Source of the DNA: an uncultured Eubacteriales bacterium | Lineage (GTDB): Bacteria > Bacillota > Clostridia > Christensenellales > CAG-138 | Assembly: GCA_902802575.1 (NCBI GenBank) | Contig: CADCMN010000023.1 | Coordinates: forward strand, 1 to 37,352 | Reading direction: 5' to 3' | Length of the DNA stretch: 37,352 bases | Shown: positions 7,255-14,489 of the stretch, in pieces | Position numbering within the stretch: position 1 is the stretch's first letter | How the letters are laid out: every line of letters starts with the position of its first letter | Notes under the pieces: generated by a model | What the model was told of the DNA's origin: nothing | What the model saw: the letters and a program-made list of their open reading frames with translations, nothing else | Database searches by the model: none | Translations under genes and position numbers: made by a program

Positions 7255-8556
7255 CTATTTTCCCACACAGAAGCGGGCGAAGATGCGGTCGATGACGGCG
7301 GCATCCACGTCCCGACCGGTGATGGCCCCCAGGTGATGGAGGGCTTCCCGGATATCCGTGGCGACGAGGGTCAGCTCCTGGGCGGTGCGGGCGTGGCCGA
7401 GGGCGTCGCGGGCGTTCTCCAACGCCTTGATATGGCGCTCGTTGGTGATGGCCGCCCCCTCCTTGGCCCCGGACAGGGCCACGATGCGGCGTTTCAATTC
7501 GTCCAGTCCCTCGCCCGTTTTGGCGCTGACGGTCAGCTCCCCGAAGCCGTCCTGGGTCTGCAAAAGATCGCCCTTGCTGCGGAGGATCAATCGGTTCTTC
7601 CCATCGGTGAGGGATACAAGCTGTCGGTCCTCCTCCGTCAGCGATTGGGACCCGTCCAGCAGCAGGACCACCACGTCCGCCCGGTCCAGGGCCGCCTTGG
7701 CCCGGTCCACGCCGATCCGTTCCACCAGGTCCCCGCTGTCACGGATGCCCGCCGTGTCCACCAGCCGCACGGGCACGCCGAAGAAGCTTGTCTCCTCGTC
7801 CAGGGTGTCCCGGGTGGTGCCGGGCAGATCCGTGACGATGGCCCGGTCCGTGCCGATAAGGGCGTTCAAAAGGGAGCTCTTGCCCACATTGGGCCGCCCC
7901 ACCAGGGCCACATAGACCCCCTCCCGCAGGACCCGGCCCTGCCGCCCCTCGGCGATCAGAGCGTCGATCTCCCGCCGGGCCCTCGTCAGGCTTTCTGGCA
8001 AGGCCAGGGACACATCCTCCTCCATCTCGTCGGGATAGTCCACCGCCGCGTCGATGGCGGACAGGCTGTCGATGAGCAGCTCCTCGATGGCGTTGATCCG
8101 CTCGGACAACTTCCCATGGAGCTGCTCCAGGGCCGCCTTCAAACTTTCCTCCGCCCGAGCGGAGACCACATCCATGACCGCCTCCGCCTCGGAAAGATCC
8201 ATCTTGCCGTTCAAAAAGGCTCTTTTCGTGAACTCCCCCGGCTCCGCCGGCCGGGCGCCTGTGCGGCTCAACCGTTCCAGCAATCGGGCCACCGTGCGGC
8301 TGCCGCCGTGGCAGGAGAGCTCCAGCATGTCTTCGCCGGTGTAGGTCCCCTTTCCCGGCAGAAAGCAGGCCATGCCGTCGTCCAGCACCTTCGCCCCGTC
8401 CAGTATGCGGACGAAGCGAAGCATCCGGGGCGTCTTGGTCACGTCCCGATCCAGCATGTCCCGGGCGATTTGGGGGCACAGAGGCCCCGATACCCGTATG
8501 AGGGCGATGGCCCCGCCGATGGCGGTGGAAGGGGCATAGATGGTGTCAACTGTCAT
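7255..8556 (-). CDS. mnmE: tRNA modification GTPase MnmE
   Basis: 433 residues, slightly shorter than the usual ~450-460. MnmE with MnmG installs the carboxymethylaminomethyl group on U34 of certain tRNAs. The N-terminal folate-binding domain begins DTIYAPSTAIGGAIALIR and includes GEFTKRAFLNGKMDL. The inserted G domain shows GRPNVGKSSLLN, DLPGTTRD and DTAGIR. The C-terminus ends FCVGK, the family CxGK motif with the catalytic cysteine. GGGAGAG precedes the ATG. It closes the rpmH-rnpA-yidD-yidC-jag cluster; mnmG and rsmG, which often follow, are absent here. Confidence 0.97.
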   Translation of the reverse strand: MTVDTIYAPSTAIGGAIALIRVSGPLCPQIARDMLDRDVTKTPRMLRFVRILDGAKVLDDGMACFLPGKGTYTGEDMLELSCHGGSRTVARLLERLSRTGARPAEPGEFTKRAFLNGKMDLSEAEAVMDVVSARAEESLKAALEQLHGKLSERINAIEELLIDSLSAIDAAVDYPDEMEEDVSLALPESLTRARREIDALIAEGRQGRVLREGVYVALVGRPNVGKSSLLNALIGTDRAIVTDLPGTTRDTLDEETSFFGVPVRLVDTAGIRDSGDLVERIGVDRAKAALDRADVVVLLLDGSQSLTEEDRQLVSLTDGKNRLILRSKGDLLQTQDGFGELTVSAKTGEGLDELKRRIVALSGAKEGAAITNERHIKALENARDALGHARTAQELTLVATDIREALHHLGAITGRDVDAAVIDRIFARFCVGK

Positions 8557-8575
8557 AAACTCTCCCTACAAGAAA

Positions 8576-8593
8576 GGGGCCCTGACGGGCCCC
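8576..8593 (-). terminator. Short GC-rich hairpin between jag and mnmE
   Basis: GGGGCCC (8576-8582) pairs with GGGCCCC (8587-8593) over a 4-base loop, followed on the minus strand by TTTCTT. It could weaken transcription into mnmE or simply stabilise the jag message end. Confidence 0.5.
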
Positions 8594-8601
8594 AAGATGC
8601 G

Positions 8602-9435
8602 TTAGTCCTCCGGTGTGATGATGACCCGGCGATTGGGCTCCTCACCCTCGGAGTGGGTGGTGACGCCGCGGAAGCTCTGGAGCGCGGAGTGGATGACCCG
8701 GCGCTCGTAGGGGTTCATGGGCTCCATGGCGAAGGAGCGGCCGGACTTGGCCACTTTCAGGGCGTTGCGGCGGGCCAGACGCTTCAAGGTGTCCTCACGG
8801 CGAGCCCGATACCCTTCGGTGTCGATGGAGATGCGGCGGTAGCCGTTCTCCTTGCGGTCCTTGTTCTCATAGAGGGAGACGATGTACTGCAGCGCGTCCA
8901 GCGTTTCGCCCCGGCGTCCAATCAGAAGGCCGTCCGTGTCGGAGTCGATCTTGAGCTTGATGCCCTCGTCGTTCTCAAAGGCGGACACGGTGCCGTTGAC
9001 GCCCATCTTGTTCAGCAGCTCCTGCAAGAACTTGGCGGAATCCAGCTCCTCGGCCAGATCCCTGGAATAGGGCAGCTCCTCCTCCGGGGCGGATGCGACG
9101 GGCTTCTCCTCCCGCGGCTGCTCCCGACGGCGGTCCGAACGCTTTTCGCCCCGCCCGCGATTGTCGCGACGATCATCCTTCCGATCGCTCCGACGCTCCC
9201 GGCGCTCCTCCCGCTGCTCTCGACGCTCCTCGTTGATGGCGGAAAAATCGGGGACGACGGGGGTCTCCCGCTCCACCAAACGCACGATGGCGTTGCGGGC
9301 GCCGAAGCCGAAGATGCCCTTTGATTCGCTTTGCACCGTGATGATATCCACCTGGTCGATGGTCACACCCATCTCGTTCAAACCGTGGAAGATGGCCTCG
9401 TCCACTGTCCTGCCGGAAAACTCCATACTTCTCAT
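8602..9435 (-). CDS. khpB: RNA-binding protein Jag/KhpB
   Basis: 277 residues. Residues 1-55 match the Jag N-terminal domain (FSGRTVDEAIFHGL, GIFGFGARNA). A highly charged Arg/Glu/Asp linker covers ~75-125. A KH domain (LLIGRRGETLDALQYIV, with the GxxG loop GRRG) and an R3H domain (MNPYERRVIHSAL) form the C-terminus. Family members bind RNA and influence cell division and elongation, and are usually encoded after yidC, as here (3 bases between the genes). GGAG lies 11 bases before the ATG at 9435. A second ATG three codons in is possible. Confidence 0.95.
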   Translation of the reverse strand: MRSMEFSGRTVDEAIFHGLNEMGVTIDQVDIITVQSESKGIFGFGARNAIVRLVERETPVVPDFSAINEERREQREERRERRSDRKDDRRDNRGRGEKRSDRRREQPREEKPVASAPEEELPYSRDLAEELDSAKFLQELLNKMGVNGTVSAFENDEGIKLKIDSDTDGLLIGRRGETLDALQYIVSLYENKDRKENGYRRISIDTEGYRARREDTLKRLARRNALKVAKSGRSFAMEPMNPYERRVIHSALQSFRGVTTHSEGEEPNRRVIITPED

Positions 9436-9438
9436 GGG

Positions 9439-10503
9439 TCAGTTATTCTCCTTTATCCGCTTAGCTTCCCGCTTTTGTTTATCCCGTTCTATCGCAGCCG
9501 GAAGCTTTTTATTCAAAATGACGTTGATGACGGTGGCAAATACGTTGCTGAAGATCCAGTAGATGGAGAAGGTCGCGTCGTATTGCCAGCAGAAGAACAC
9601 GGACATGGCGGGCATGATGTACATCATGCTCTTGCCCATGTTGGCCGCCTGGGCGTTGGGGCTGCCGGTATCCTGTTCCTTCTTATTTTTATTCTGCTGC
9701 TGCATGGATATCCAGGACAGCAGGAACGATGTGCCGCCGGCCAACAGAGGCAGGATCGCCCAGCCGTTGACATACTCCTTGTAGGTGTCGATACAAGGGC
9801 CCATCATGGTTTCATAGGCCGCCAGGAAGGCAGTGTTGTCCTCAGCGATGGAGAGGGCGCCGGCCGCATCCTTCACAAAGAAGCCCATCCGAAGGAGCAG
9901 CTCGTCCAGGGCCTGCTGATGCTCGGTATAGAAAATGAACTTGTCGATATAGGTGGCTTTGGTGGCGGCGAAGGTGCGCCAGAACTGTTCGCCAGTGAGG
10001 ACCACGGGGCTGGTCAGGTTGTCGGGCCGCCAAATGTTGAAGATCCAGAAGAACTTATACTGGCTGAAGAGGGCGATGCCGGCTTGGGGATCCTGATCCA
10101 TGGTGAGCAGCAGGGAAAGCATCTGCTCGTTGGACCAGGCGCGGAAGGCGTTGATGAACATGAACAGCAGGGGCATCATGATGAGCAGAGGAAGACAGCC
10201 GGACATGGTGCTGACGCCCTTTTCCTTCATGAGCTTGCTGCGCTCCTGGTTCATGCGCTTTGGGTCGTTCTGATACTTCTTCATCAGCCGATCCAGATCC
10301 GGCTGGATCTCCTGCATCTGCATGGACGACTTGCGGGACTTGATGTCGCCGAATATGGAGAGGCAGCGAACGGCCAGGGTGAAAATAAAGATGGTGAGCA
10401 CAATGGCATAGGACGCCTGTATCCCTGTGGCGGACTTGATGCTCTCATAGAGCCAGCGCATCCCAATAAGAAGCCATCTGGTGAGGAAGAATGAATTAGT
10501 CAA
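9439..10503 (-). CDS. yidC: Membrane protein insertase YidC/OxaI
   Basis: YidC inserts membrane proteins with or after the Sec translocon. The 354-residue protein has an N-terminal membrane helix (ASYAIVLTIFIFTLAVR), the basic hairpin loop with MQEIQPDLDRLMKKYQNDP, a second helix with GCLPLLIMMPLLFMF, and later helices including FSIYWIFSNVFAT. It ends in a basic tail. Typical Gram-positive YidC proteins are ~250-280 residues; this one has a long insert (~140-240) between the second and third core helices that should face outward. The start is TTG at 10503 with GGAG 8 bases upstream. I see no N-terminal lipobox. Confidence 0.93.
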   Translation of the reverse strand: MTNSFFLTRWLLIGMRWLYESIKSATGIQASYAIVLTIFIFTLAVRCLSIFGDIKSRKSSMQMQEIQPDLDRLMKKYQNDPKRMNQERSKLMKEKGVSTMSGCLPLLIMMPLLFMFINAFRAWSNEQMLSLLLTMDQDPQAGIALFSQYKFFWIFNIWRPDNLTSPVVLTGEQFWRTFAATKATYIDKFIFYTEHQQALDELLLRMGFFVKDAAGALSIAEDNTAFLAAYETMMGPCIDTYKEYVNGWAILPLLAGGTSFLLSWISMQQQNKNKKEQDTGSPNAQAANMGKSMMYIMPAMSVFFCWQYDATFSIYWIFSNVFATVINVILNKKLPAAIERDKQKREAKRIKENN

Positions 10504-10534
10504 TGTGGATCTCCTTTATTACTTGCGCCCATGG

Positions 10535-10747
10535 TCAGGGAACGGGATCATAGCCCCCCTTGCAAAAGGGGTTGCAGCGGAGGATCCGCCAAATTGCCAA
10601 GCCCGTGCCCTTGAGGGCACCGTATTTTGTGATCGCCTCCCAGGCATACTGGGAGCATGTGGGCGTGAAGCGACAGCGAGCGGGAAGCCCGGGGGAAATA
10701 TGCTTCTGATAAAAGCGTATCAGGGCCAGCAAAACCTTCTTCATCAT
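10535..10747 (-). CDS. yidD: Membrane protein insertion efficiency factor YidD
   Basis: 70 residues with the complete family pattern: [26 protein letters not shown] (positions ~11-36, including [11 protein letters not shown]), an amphipathic segment and [13 protein letters not shown] at the end. It assists YidC-dependent insertion at the membrane. The ATG overlaps the rnpA stop (ATGA), indicating coupled translation. Confidence 0.95.
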   Translation of the reverse strand: MMKKVLLALIRFYQKHISPGLPARCRFTPTCSQYAWEAITKYGALKGTGLAIWRILRCNPFCKGGYDPVP

Positions 10748-11142
10748 CGCTGCTCCTCCGCCTGAGGCGGCTCCATGTACACTCCTGCCCGCTGCAGCGC
10801 CGCAGCCATGCTCTTCTGGATGGTCAAAAAGGGAGCCGTGAGCGCGGCGGCCCTGGCGATAAAGATCAGGTTGTATCCCGGCTTCACCTGCACAAGCAGC
10901 GGGGTGAAACACGCCTTCAGACGACGTTTGGCGCGGTTGCGCATCACGCTGTTCCCGATCTTTTTAGATACGGAAAAACCGACCTGGACCTTGCCCTTCC
11001 GGTTCCGGGCCGTCACCAAAACGAAGCTTCCTGCGCCGACCTGACGGCCGGTGCGATAGGTAAATCGAAACTCCTTATGCCGTTTCAGGGAGTATGTCCG
11101 ATTCAAAAGCCAATGTACACTTTCCCGTAAATAGCAACGCAC
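10744..11142 (-). CDS. rnpA: Ribonuclease P protein component
   Basis: Protein subunit of RNase P, which works with the M1/P RNA in tRNA 5' maturation. Seen: [30 protein letters not shown] and the RNR motif [10 protein letters not shown]. The 132-residue reading uses a GTG at 11142; an internal TTG giving a start at [12 protein letters not shown] would be closer to the usual ~115-120 residues, and no strong ribosome site decides between them. The gene sits 102 bases after rpmH, the normal order. Confidence 0.95.
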   Translation of the reverse strand: MRCYLRESVHWLLNRTYSLKRHKEFRFTYRTGRQVGAGSFVLVTARNRKGKVQVGFSVSKKIGNSVMRNRAKRRLKACFTPLLVQVKPGYNLIFIARAAALTAPFLTIQKSMAAALQRAGVYMEPPQAEEQR

Positions 11143-11244
11143 GGCAAGCCATGGCCTGCCGCAGCGCTACAAAGTCTTGCGGCGTATGCCGCATCGCGGA
11201 AGGTGTTCTCCCGCTCTCCGCCTCTCGATGGCGCGCCCGAACAC

Positions 11245-11379
11245 TCAGGCGCTCAGCTTCTTGCGGCCTTTGGCGCGCCTGCGCTTCAACACATTGCGGC
11301 CATCCGCAGTGGCCATGCGTTTACGAAAACCATGGACCATGCTCCGCTGCCGTTTCTTCGGCTGGTAAGTGCGTTTCAT
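11245..11379 (-). CDS. rpmH: 50S ribosomal protein L34
   Basis: 44 residues starting [12 protein letters not shown], with GFRKRMAT and the C-terminal [13 protein letters not shown]: the full L34 signature and length. GAGGTG precedes the ATG. It is the first gene of the rpmH-rnpA-yidD-yidC-jag-mnmE cluster. In many bacteria dnaA lies divergently upstream; here carD does, with no dnaA in the window. Confidence 0.97.
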   Translation of the reverse strand: MKRTYQPKKRQRSMVHGFRKRMATADGRNVLKRRRAKGRKKLSA

Positions 11380-11458
11380 GCCATACACCTCACTCTGTTT
11401 AGAATATCTTCACGGAAAAAAACGCATGACGCGCTATCCTCCAAAATGAACCTTGTCT

Positions 11459-11487
11459 ATTATACGGGAAAGGCTATGCCGTGTCAA
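11459..11487 (-). promoter_or_regulatory. Consensus sigma-A promoter of rpmH
   Basis: TTGACA (11487-11482), exactly 17 bases, TATAAT (11464-11459): a full consensus match. It gives a leader of roughly 70 bases before the rpmH ATG. Confidence 0.9.
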
Positions 11488-11510
11488 GCGAAATTTCAAA
11501 AGAAAAATGC

Positions 11511-11536
11511 AAACAAAAAAGCGGCGTTTTCGCCGC
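11511..11536 (-). terminator. Terminator downstream of carD
   Basis: GCGGCG (11521-11526), a TTTT loop and CGCCGC (11531-11536); on the minus strand a run of six T follows. It ends the carD transcript just upstream of the rpmH promoter. Confidence 0.85.
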
Positions 11537-11613
11537 ATCCCCTGGGAGAAAGCTCTTATATATCGTCAGCGAAACCCGTCCGACAAACGCGCTGCCTTGC
11601 CAGCGGATCGCCT

Positions 11614-12087
11614 TTAGGCGCCGCCCACCAAGGGCAGGAACTCCTCCTCCCCCCGACCGCTGGATGCGGACAGCTCCGCCACCAGCACCTGACGGGCGGT
11701 GAGATACATCTTTCGCTCTCCGGCGGACAATCCTCTCTCCTGATCCCGCCGCATAAGGCACTTGACCACATCCGCCACCACCAGGGCGTCGCCCTGCTTG
11801 AGTTTATCCAGATTCTCCCGATACCGCTGGTTCCAGTTGTCGCTCTCCTTAGAGCAGCTGTCCGATTGCAAAAACGCCACCACTTTGCCGCAGGTGCCTT
11901 CGTCGATCAAGGGACGCAAGCCCACACTATGGGCATTTTTTACCGGCACCAGCGCCGTCATGCGCCCCATGAGAAAACGCAAAAGGTAATACTGATTGGT
12001 TTCACCCAGGATGCTTTGCTCCTGGATGGCTTCGACCCTGCCTACCCCGTGCATGGGATAACAAACCATCTCGCCCACCTGAAACAT
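11614..12087 (-). CDS. carD: CarD/CdnL-family transcription regulator
   Basis: 157 residues. The N-terminal RNA-polymerase-interacting domain starts MFQVGEMVCYPMHGVGRVEAI and includes YYLLRF and ALVPVKNA. The C-terminal helical part carries NWNQRYRENLDKL and DVVKCLMRRDQERGLS, the family pattern. CarD proteins bind the RNA polymerase beta subunit and stabilise open complexes, notably at rRNA promoters in mycobacteria. GGAGGCAAGCTGCGC leads into the ATG. Two strong promoters lie upstream, so high and perhaps dual-controlled expression is expected. Confidence 0.92.
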   Translation of the reverse strand: MFQVGEMVCYPMHGVGRVEAIQEQSILGETNQYYLLRFLMGRMTALVPVKNAHSVGLRPLIDEGTCGKVVAFLQSDSCSKESDNWNQRYRENLDKLKQGDALVVADVVKCLMRRDQERGLSAGERKMYLTARQVLVAELSASSGRGEEEFLPLVGGA

Positions 12088-12121
12088 GCGCAGCTTGCCT
12101 CCTTCCCCAATAACTACGTTA

Positions 12122-12151
12122 AGTATAGCATATTCCCATGGGAAATGTCAA
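12122..12151 (-). promoter_or_regulatory. Proximal promoter of carD with a palindrome in its spacer
   Basis: TTGACA (12151-12146), 18 bases, TATACT (12127-12122) preceded by TGC (extended -10). The spacer contains the 12-bp palindrome TTCCCATGGGAA (12133-12144), well placed to act as an operator. Confidence 0.8.
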
Positions 12152-12177
12152 AGGAAATATTATTACAAAATTTTGAT

Positions 12178-12206
12178 ATTATAGTACAGTAAACGGTGCA
12201 TGTCAA
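12178..12206 (-). promoter_or_regulatory. Distal consensus promoter upstream of carD
   Basis: TTGACA (12206-12201), 17 bases, TATAAT (12183-12178): full consensus, in tandem with the proximal promoter and pointing the same way. Confidence 0.8.
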
Positions 12207-12249
12207 GTATTTTTTTATCGCTTTAGAAGGCTTTCCCGGAGGAAAATCA

Positions 12250-12277
12250 AAAACAGGACGGCATTGCGTCCTGTTTT
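12250..12277 (-). terminator. Terminator after the small lipoprotein
   Basis: AAAACAGGACG (12250-12260) pairs with CGTCCTGTTTT (12267-12277); on the minus strand TTTTTGATTTT follows. It closes the spoIID-trmN6-lipoprotein transcript. Confidence 0.85.
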
Positions 12278-12301
12278 CACTTGAATCTTTTTTCGGTTCG
12301 G

Positions 12302-12556
12302 TCACGGGGTGCCGCTGCCCGTTCCTTCACTCGTCATAGGGCTCATCGAGGGGCTGACAGATTCTGAAGCCATAGGCGTTTGGCTGGCCGAAGGAACGAC
12401 CGTGACGGCAGCCGTGGCCACGGGAGCCATGGTGGCCGTACGCATGGGCTGAGCCGATGCCGTAGGCTTCACGCTGGCGCGGCAGGTGCAGCCGCCGAGC
12501 AGCATGACGATCGTCAGTACCGTACCGAGCAAGATCCGGATCTTATTTCGTTTCAA
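12302..12556 (-). CDS. Small lipoprotein with a Ser/Thr/Pro-rich tail
   Basis: 84 residues with a lipoprotein signal peptide and lipobox LLGGC (lipidated Cys23). The mature part is low-complexity Ser/Thr/Ala/Pro/Met and has no fold I recognise. The start is TTG at 12556 with AGGAGG 8 bases upstream; an ATG between them is out of frame. It follows trmN6 by 31 bases. It may be a surface-exposed spacer-like protein. Confidence 0.7.
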   Translation of the reverse strand: MKRNKIRILLGTVLTIVMLLGGCTCRASVKPTASAQPMRTATMAPVATAAVTVVPSASQTPMASESVSPSMSPMTSEGTGSGTP

Positions 12557-12587
12557 GGGGCATACCTCCTTTTTTCAAGTGATGCCC

Positions 12588-13235
12588 TTAGTCTTGCCTC
12601 GAGAAAGCGAAAACATCCATGCCAGGTTTTGCCAATTTTTTGGCCTCCACCAGGGCCACCTTCACCCGTCCCTTGCAGGAAACCAGCTCCATCCGCTTCG
12701 GTTCCAGCCGATGCTTCCGCAACAGCTCAAACAAGTCCGCAAGGCCGTCCGCCCGATAGCACAGGCACAGCCGACCGCCGTTGTTCAACAGGGCAAAAGC
12801 CGCGGCCGCAAAGTCTTCCAGCCGATCTCCGTGCCGCTGCCTGGCCCGCTGCAGATCCGTGCCTGAGGATATCCCGGAATAATAGGGCGGATTCATGGTG
12901 ACCAGATCGAATGTACCATGGCCCAGGGCTGCGGCGGCCGCGCTGACGTCCAGCTTGTGAAAGGATACCGACTGACCGTTTCGTTCCGCCGACAGCCGTG
13001 CCAGTTCCAGCTGGGCGCCGTCTGTGTCAAGCCCCGCAAAAGAGCATCCGTACAGGGCGTTGGCATACAGGGGAATGACGCCGTTGCCCGTGCCCAGATC
13101 TATGGCCATTTCCCATTTTTTGGCGTGCAAAAAATGGACAAGCCGCACAGGGTCCTCCGTGAAGCGGCCCAGGGCCTCGTCCTGATAGATGCCATACTGT
13201 TCCCATTGCAGACTTTCCCAGCGCATACTCGTCAA
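12588..13235 (-). CDS. trmN6: tRNA1(Val) (adenine37-N6)-methyltransferase-like protein, TrmN6/YabB family
   Basis: 215 residues with a Rossmann SAM-binding motif (AIDLGTGNGVIPL) and the amino-methyltransferase motif MNPPYY. The N-terminal QYGIYQDEALGRFTEDPVRL resembles the family's QxxxGYRFSxDxxLL region. Proteins of this group methylate N6 of A37 in tRNA1(Val). The ATG at 13235 overlaps the spoIID stop (ATGA), so translation is coupled to spoIID; linking a tRNA enzyme to a spore gene is unusual. Substrate assignment is by family. Confidence 0.85.
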   Translation of the reverse strand: MTSMRWESLQWEQYGIYQDEALGRFTEDPVRLVHFLHAKKWEMAIDLGTGNGVIPLYANALYGCSFAGLDTDGAQLELARLSAERNGQSVSFHKLDVSAAAAALGHGTFDLVTMNPPYYSGISSGTDLQRARQRHGDRLEDFAAAAFALLNNGGRLCLCYRADGLADLFELLRKHRLEPKRMELVSCKGRVKVALVEAKKLAKPGMDVFAFSRQD

Positions 13236-14320
13236 AACTGGCCGATCAGGGCGAAGGTCACGCCGGTATAGTAATGCTGGAGGATGGTTTTGTAGTCCGC
13301 TCCGTCGGCGGCCATGCCGTTGGCCCCGGCCTGGCTCATGCCCACTCCGTGGCCGAAGCCCTTGGTGCGGAAGATGACCTCAGTATCCGTGATCTCCACG
13401 GTGAACATGGCGCTGTCCAGGCCGAAGATCTTCTTGGCGGTGCGGCCCGAGACGACGTCCTCGTTGAACTGGATCTTTTCCACCCGCCCGCTGGGATAGA
13501 GGGAAAGGATCTTCACCTGATCCTCCAATTTGTCCGGGTCCACATTGGCGGCAGGCCGTGCCCCGTTGATCCGCTCGGCCGCTTCCTTTCGAGTGTACAC
13601 CTGCTGTCCGGTCTGCCGGCTGCCGATCTCATGGGGGCTTTCCACCGAACGCAAATACTCAAATTTATTGCTGTATACGTTCTCGCTGTCTTCGGTCCAT
13701 CCGCCGGATGCGGCGTGATACATGGCGTTGATGACCTTGCCCTTGTAGAGCATGACCTCCCCCGCCGTGTCCATGACCGCCTTGGCGATGACGGAGTATT
13801 TATAGGTATACTGATCACCCCAGGATCTGCGCAGCTTGGCGTCGGAACGATAGGTCTGACAGCAGCTGCTGGAGGTGCAGACGTCCGCGTTTGGATTTGT
13901 GTTGCAGCCCCCATGGCGGATAGAATAGAGGGTGTAGGTCCTGGCGGCCACCGCCTGGGCCTTCAGCGCTTCCAGCGAATAGGAGACAGGCATCTCTCCG
14001 GCCACCACGCCCAGGATATACTCTTCCAGCAGCATATCCTGTATCTTCCCCTTTTCAGGGAAGAAAACCTTCACATAGGTGCTGTGGACCTTGGTGAAGT
14101 TGATGTCCACCGGCAGCGGCGACCAAGTGGGCGCGGGGATGACGGGCTCCGGCGTCTCCTCCACGGTCAGCGCGTCCCCCTCCGGCAAGGCGCAGGCTCG
14201 AACGGCGCCTACGACGAGCAGCACCACCGCCACCAGCAGGAGTGTGAGCCCCGCCAGCACGGGCCAGTGGATGGTGTATACCTTTTGTTTTTTGCGCGAA
14301 CGCTTTTTCTTTGTGCTCAT
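13232..14320 (-). CDS. spoIID: Stage II sporulation protein D (SpoIID/LytB)
   Basis: A lytic transglycosylase needed for engulfment: it cleaves denuded glycan strands with SpoIIM and SpoIIP. Seen: a basic cytoplasmic start, a membrane helix at ~20-42, then the outer domain with MLLEEYILGVVAGEMP (catalytic Glu in this motif) and ALKAQAVAARTYTL. A Cys-rich loop follows (GGCNTNPNADVC, SSSCCQTY), comparable to the metal-binding insertion in clostridial SpoIID. FRTKGFGHGVGMSQAGANGMA (shown as KGFGHGVGMSQ, GANGMA) closes the domain. 362 residues, normal for the family. The ATG lacks a Shine-Dalgarno and lies 6 bases after a TATAAT. Confidence 0.95.
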   Translation of the reverse strand: MSTKKKRSRKKQKVYTIHWPVLAGLTLLLVAVVLLVVGAVRACALPEGDALTVEETPEPVIPAPTWSPLPVDINFTKVHSTYVKVFFPEKGKIQDMLLEEYILGVVAGEMPVSYSLEALKAQAVAARTYTLYSIRHGGCNTNPNADVCTSSSCCQTYRSDAKLRRSWGDQYTYKYSVIAKAVMDTAGEVMLYKGKVINAMYHAASGGWTEDSENVYSNKFEYLRSVESPHEIGSRQTGQQVYTRKEAAERINGARPAANVDPDKLEDQVKILSLYPSGRVEKIQFNEDVVSGRTAKKIFGLDSAMFTVEITDTEVIFRTKGFGHGVGMSQAGANGMAADGADYKTILQHYYTGVTFALIGQF

Positions 14321-14326
14321 GCTATC

Positions 14327-14332
14327 ATTATA
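14327..14332 (-). promoter_or_regulatory. -10 element of spoIID, placed for a leaderless mRNA
   Basis: TATAAT on the minus strand (14332-14327), 6 bases before the ATG at 14320. The -35 is weak (TTTATT at 17 bases). A sporulation sigma factor could instead use this region; the hexamer alone does not decide. Confidence 0.5.
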
Positions 14333-14453
14333 TGCATATATTTTTGCAGAATAAAGAGAAAAATGACGAACAAGCGGTAAATTTTCTTCCGCTTATCCGC
14401 CGCCGGATCAAGTGTCCGATCCCTTTGGGCCCGATTCTGTCCCATTCCCCGCC

Positions 14454-14482
14454 TTGCAAGTTGTTTTCTCCTATGCTATACT
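14454..14482 (+). promoter_or_regulatory. Promoter of the dnaD-like/dnaI-like/rsmI operon
   Basis: TTGCAA (14454-14459), 17 bases, TATACT (14477-14482) with TGC in front (extended -10). Only 7 bases separate the hexamer from the ATG at 14490, and no ribosome site is present. Confidence 0.7.
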
Positions 14483-14489
14483 TCTTTCT

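Noticed and set aside
7246..9324. 692-codon open frame on the plus strand
   Set aside because: It is the antisense of mnmE and jag, both certain genes; high GC keeps reverse frames open. Its translation has no recognisable domain.
11380..11613. Possible oriC next to rpmH
   Set aside because: No TTATCCACA-like cluster; the gap contains a promoter and a terminator that explain it.
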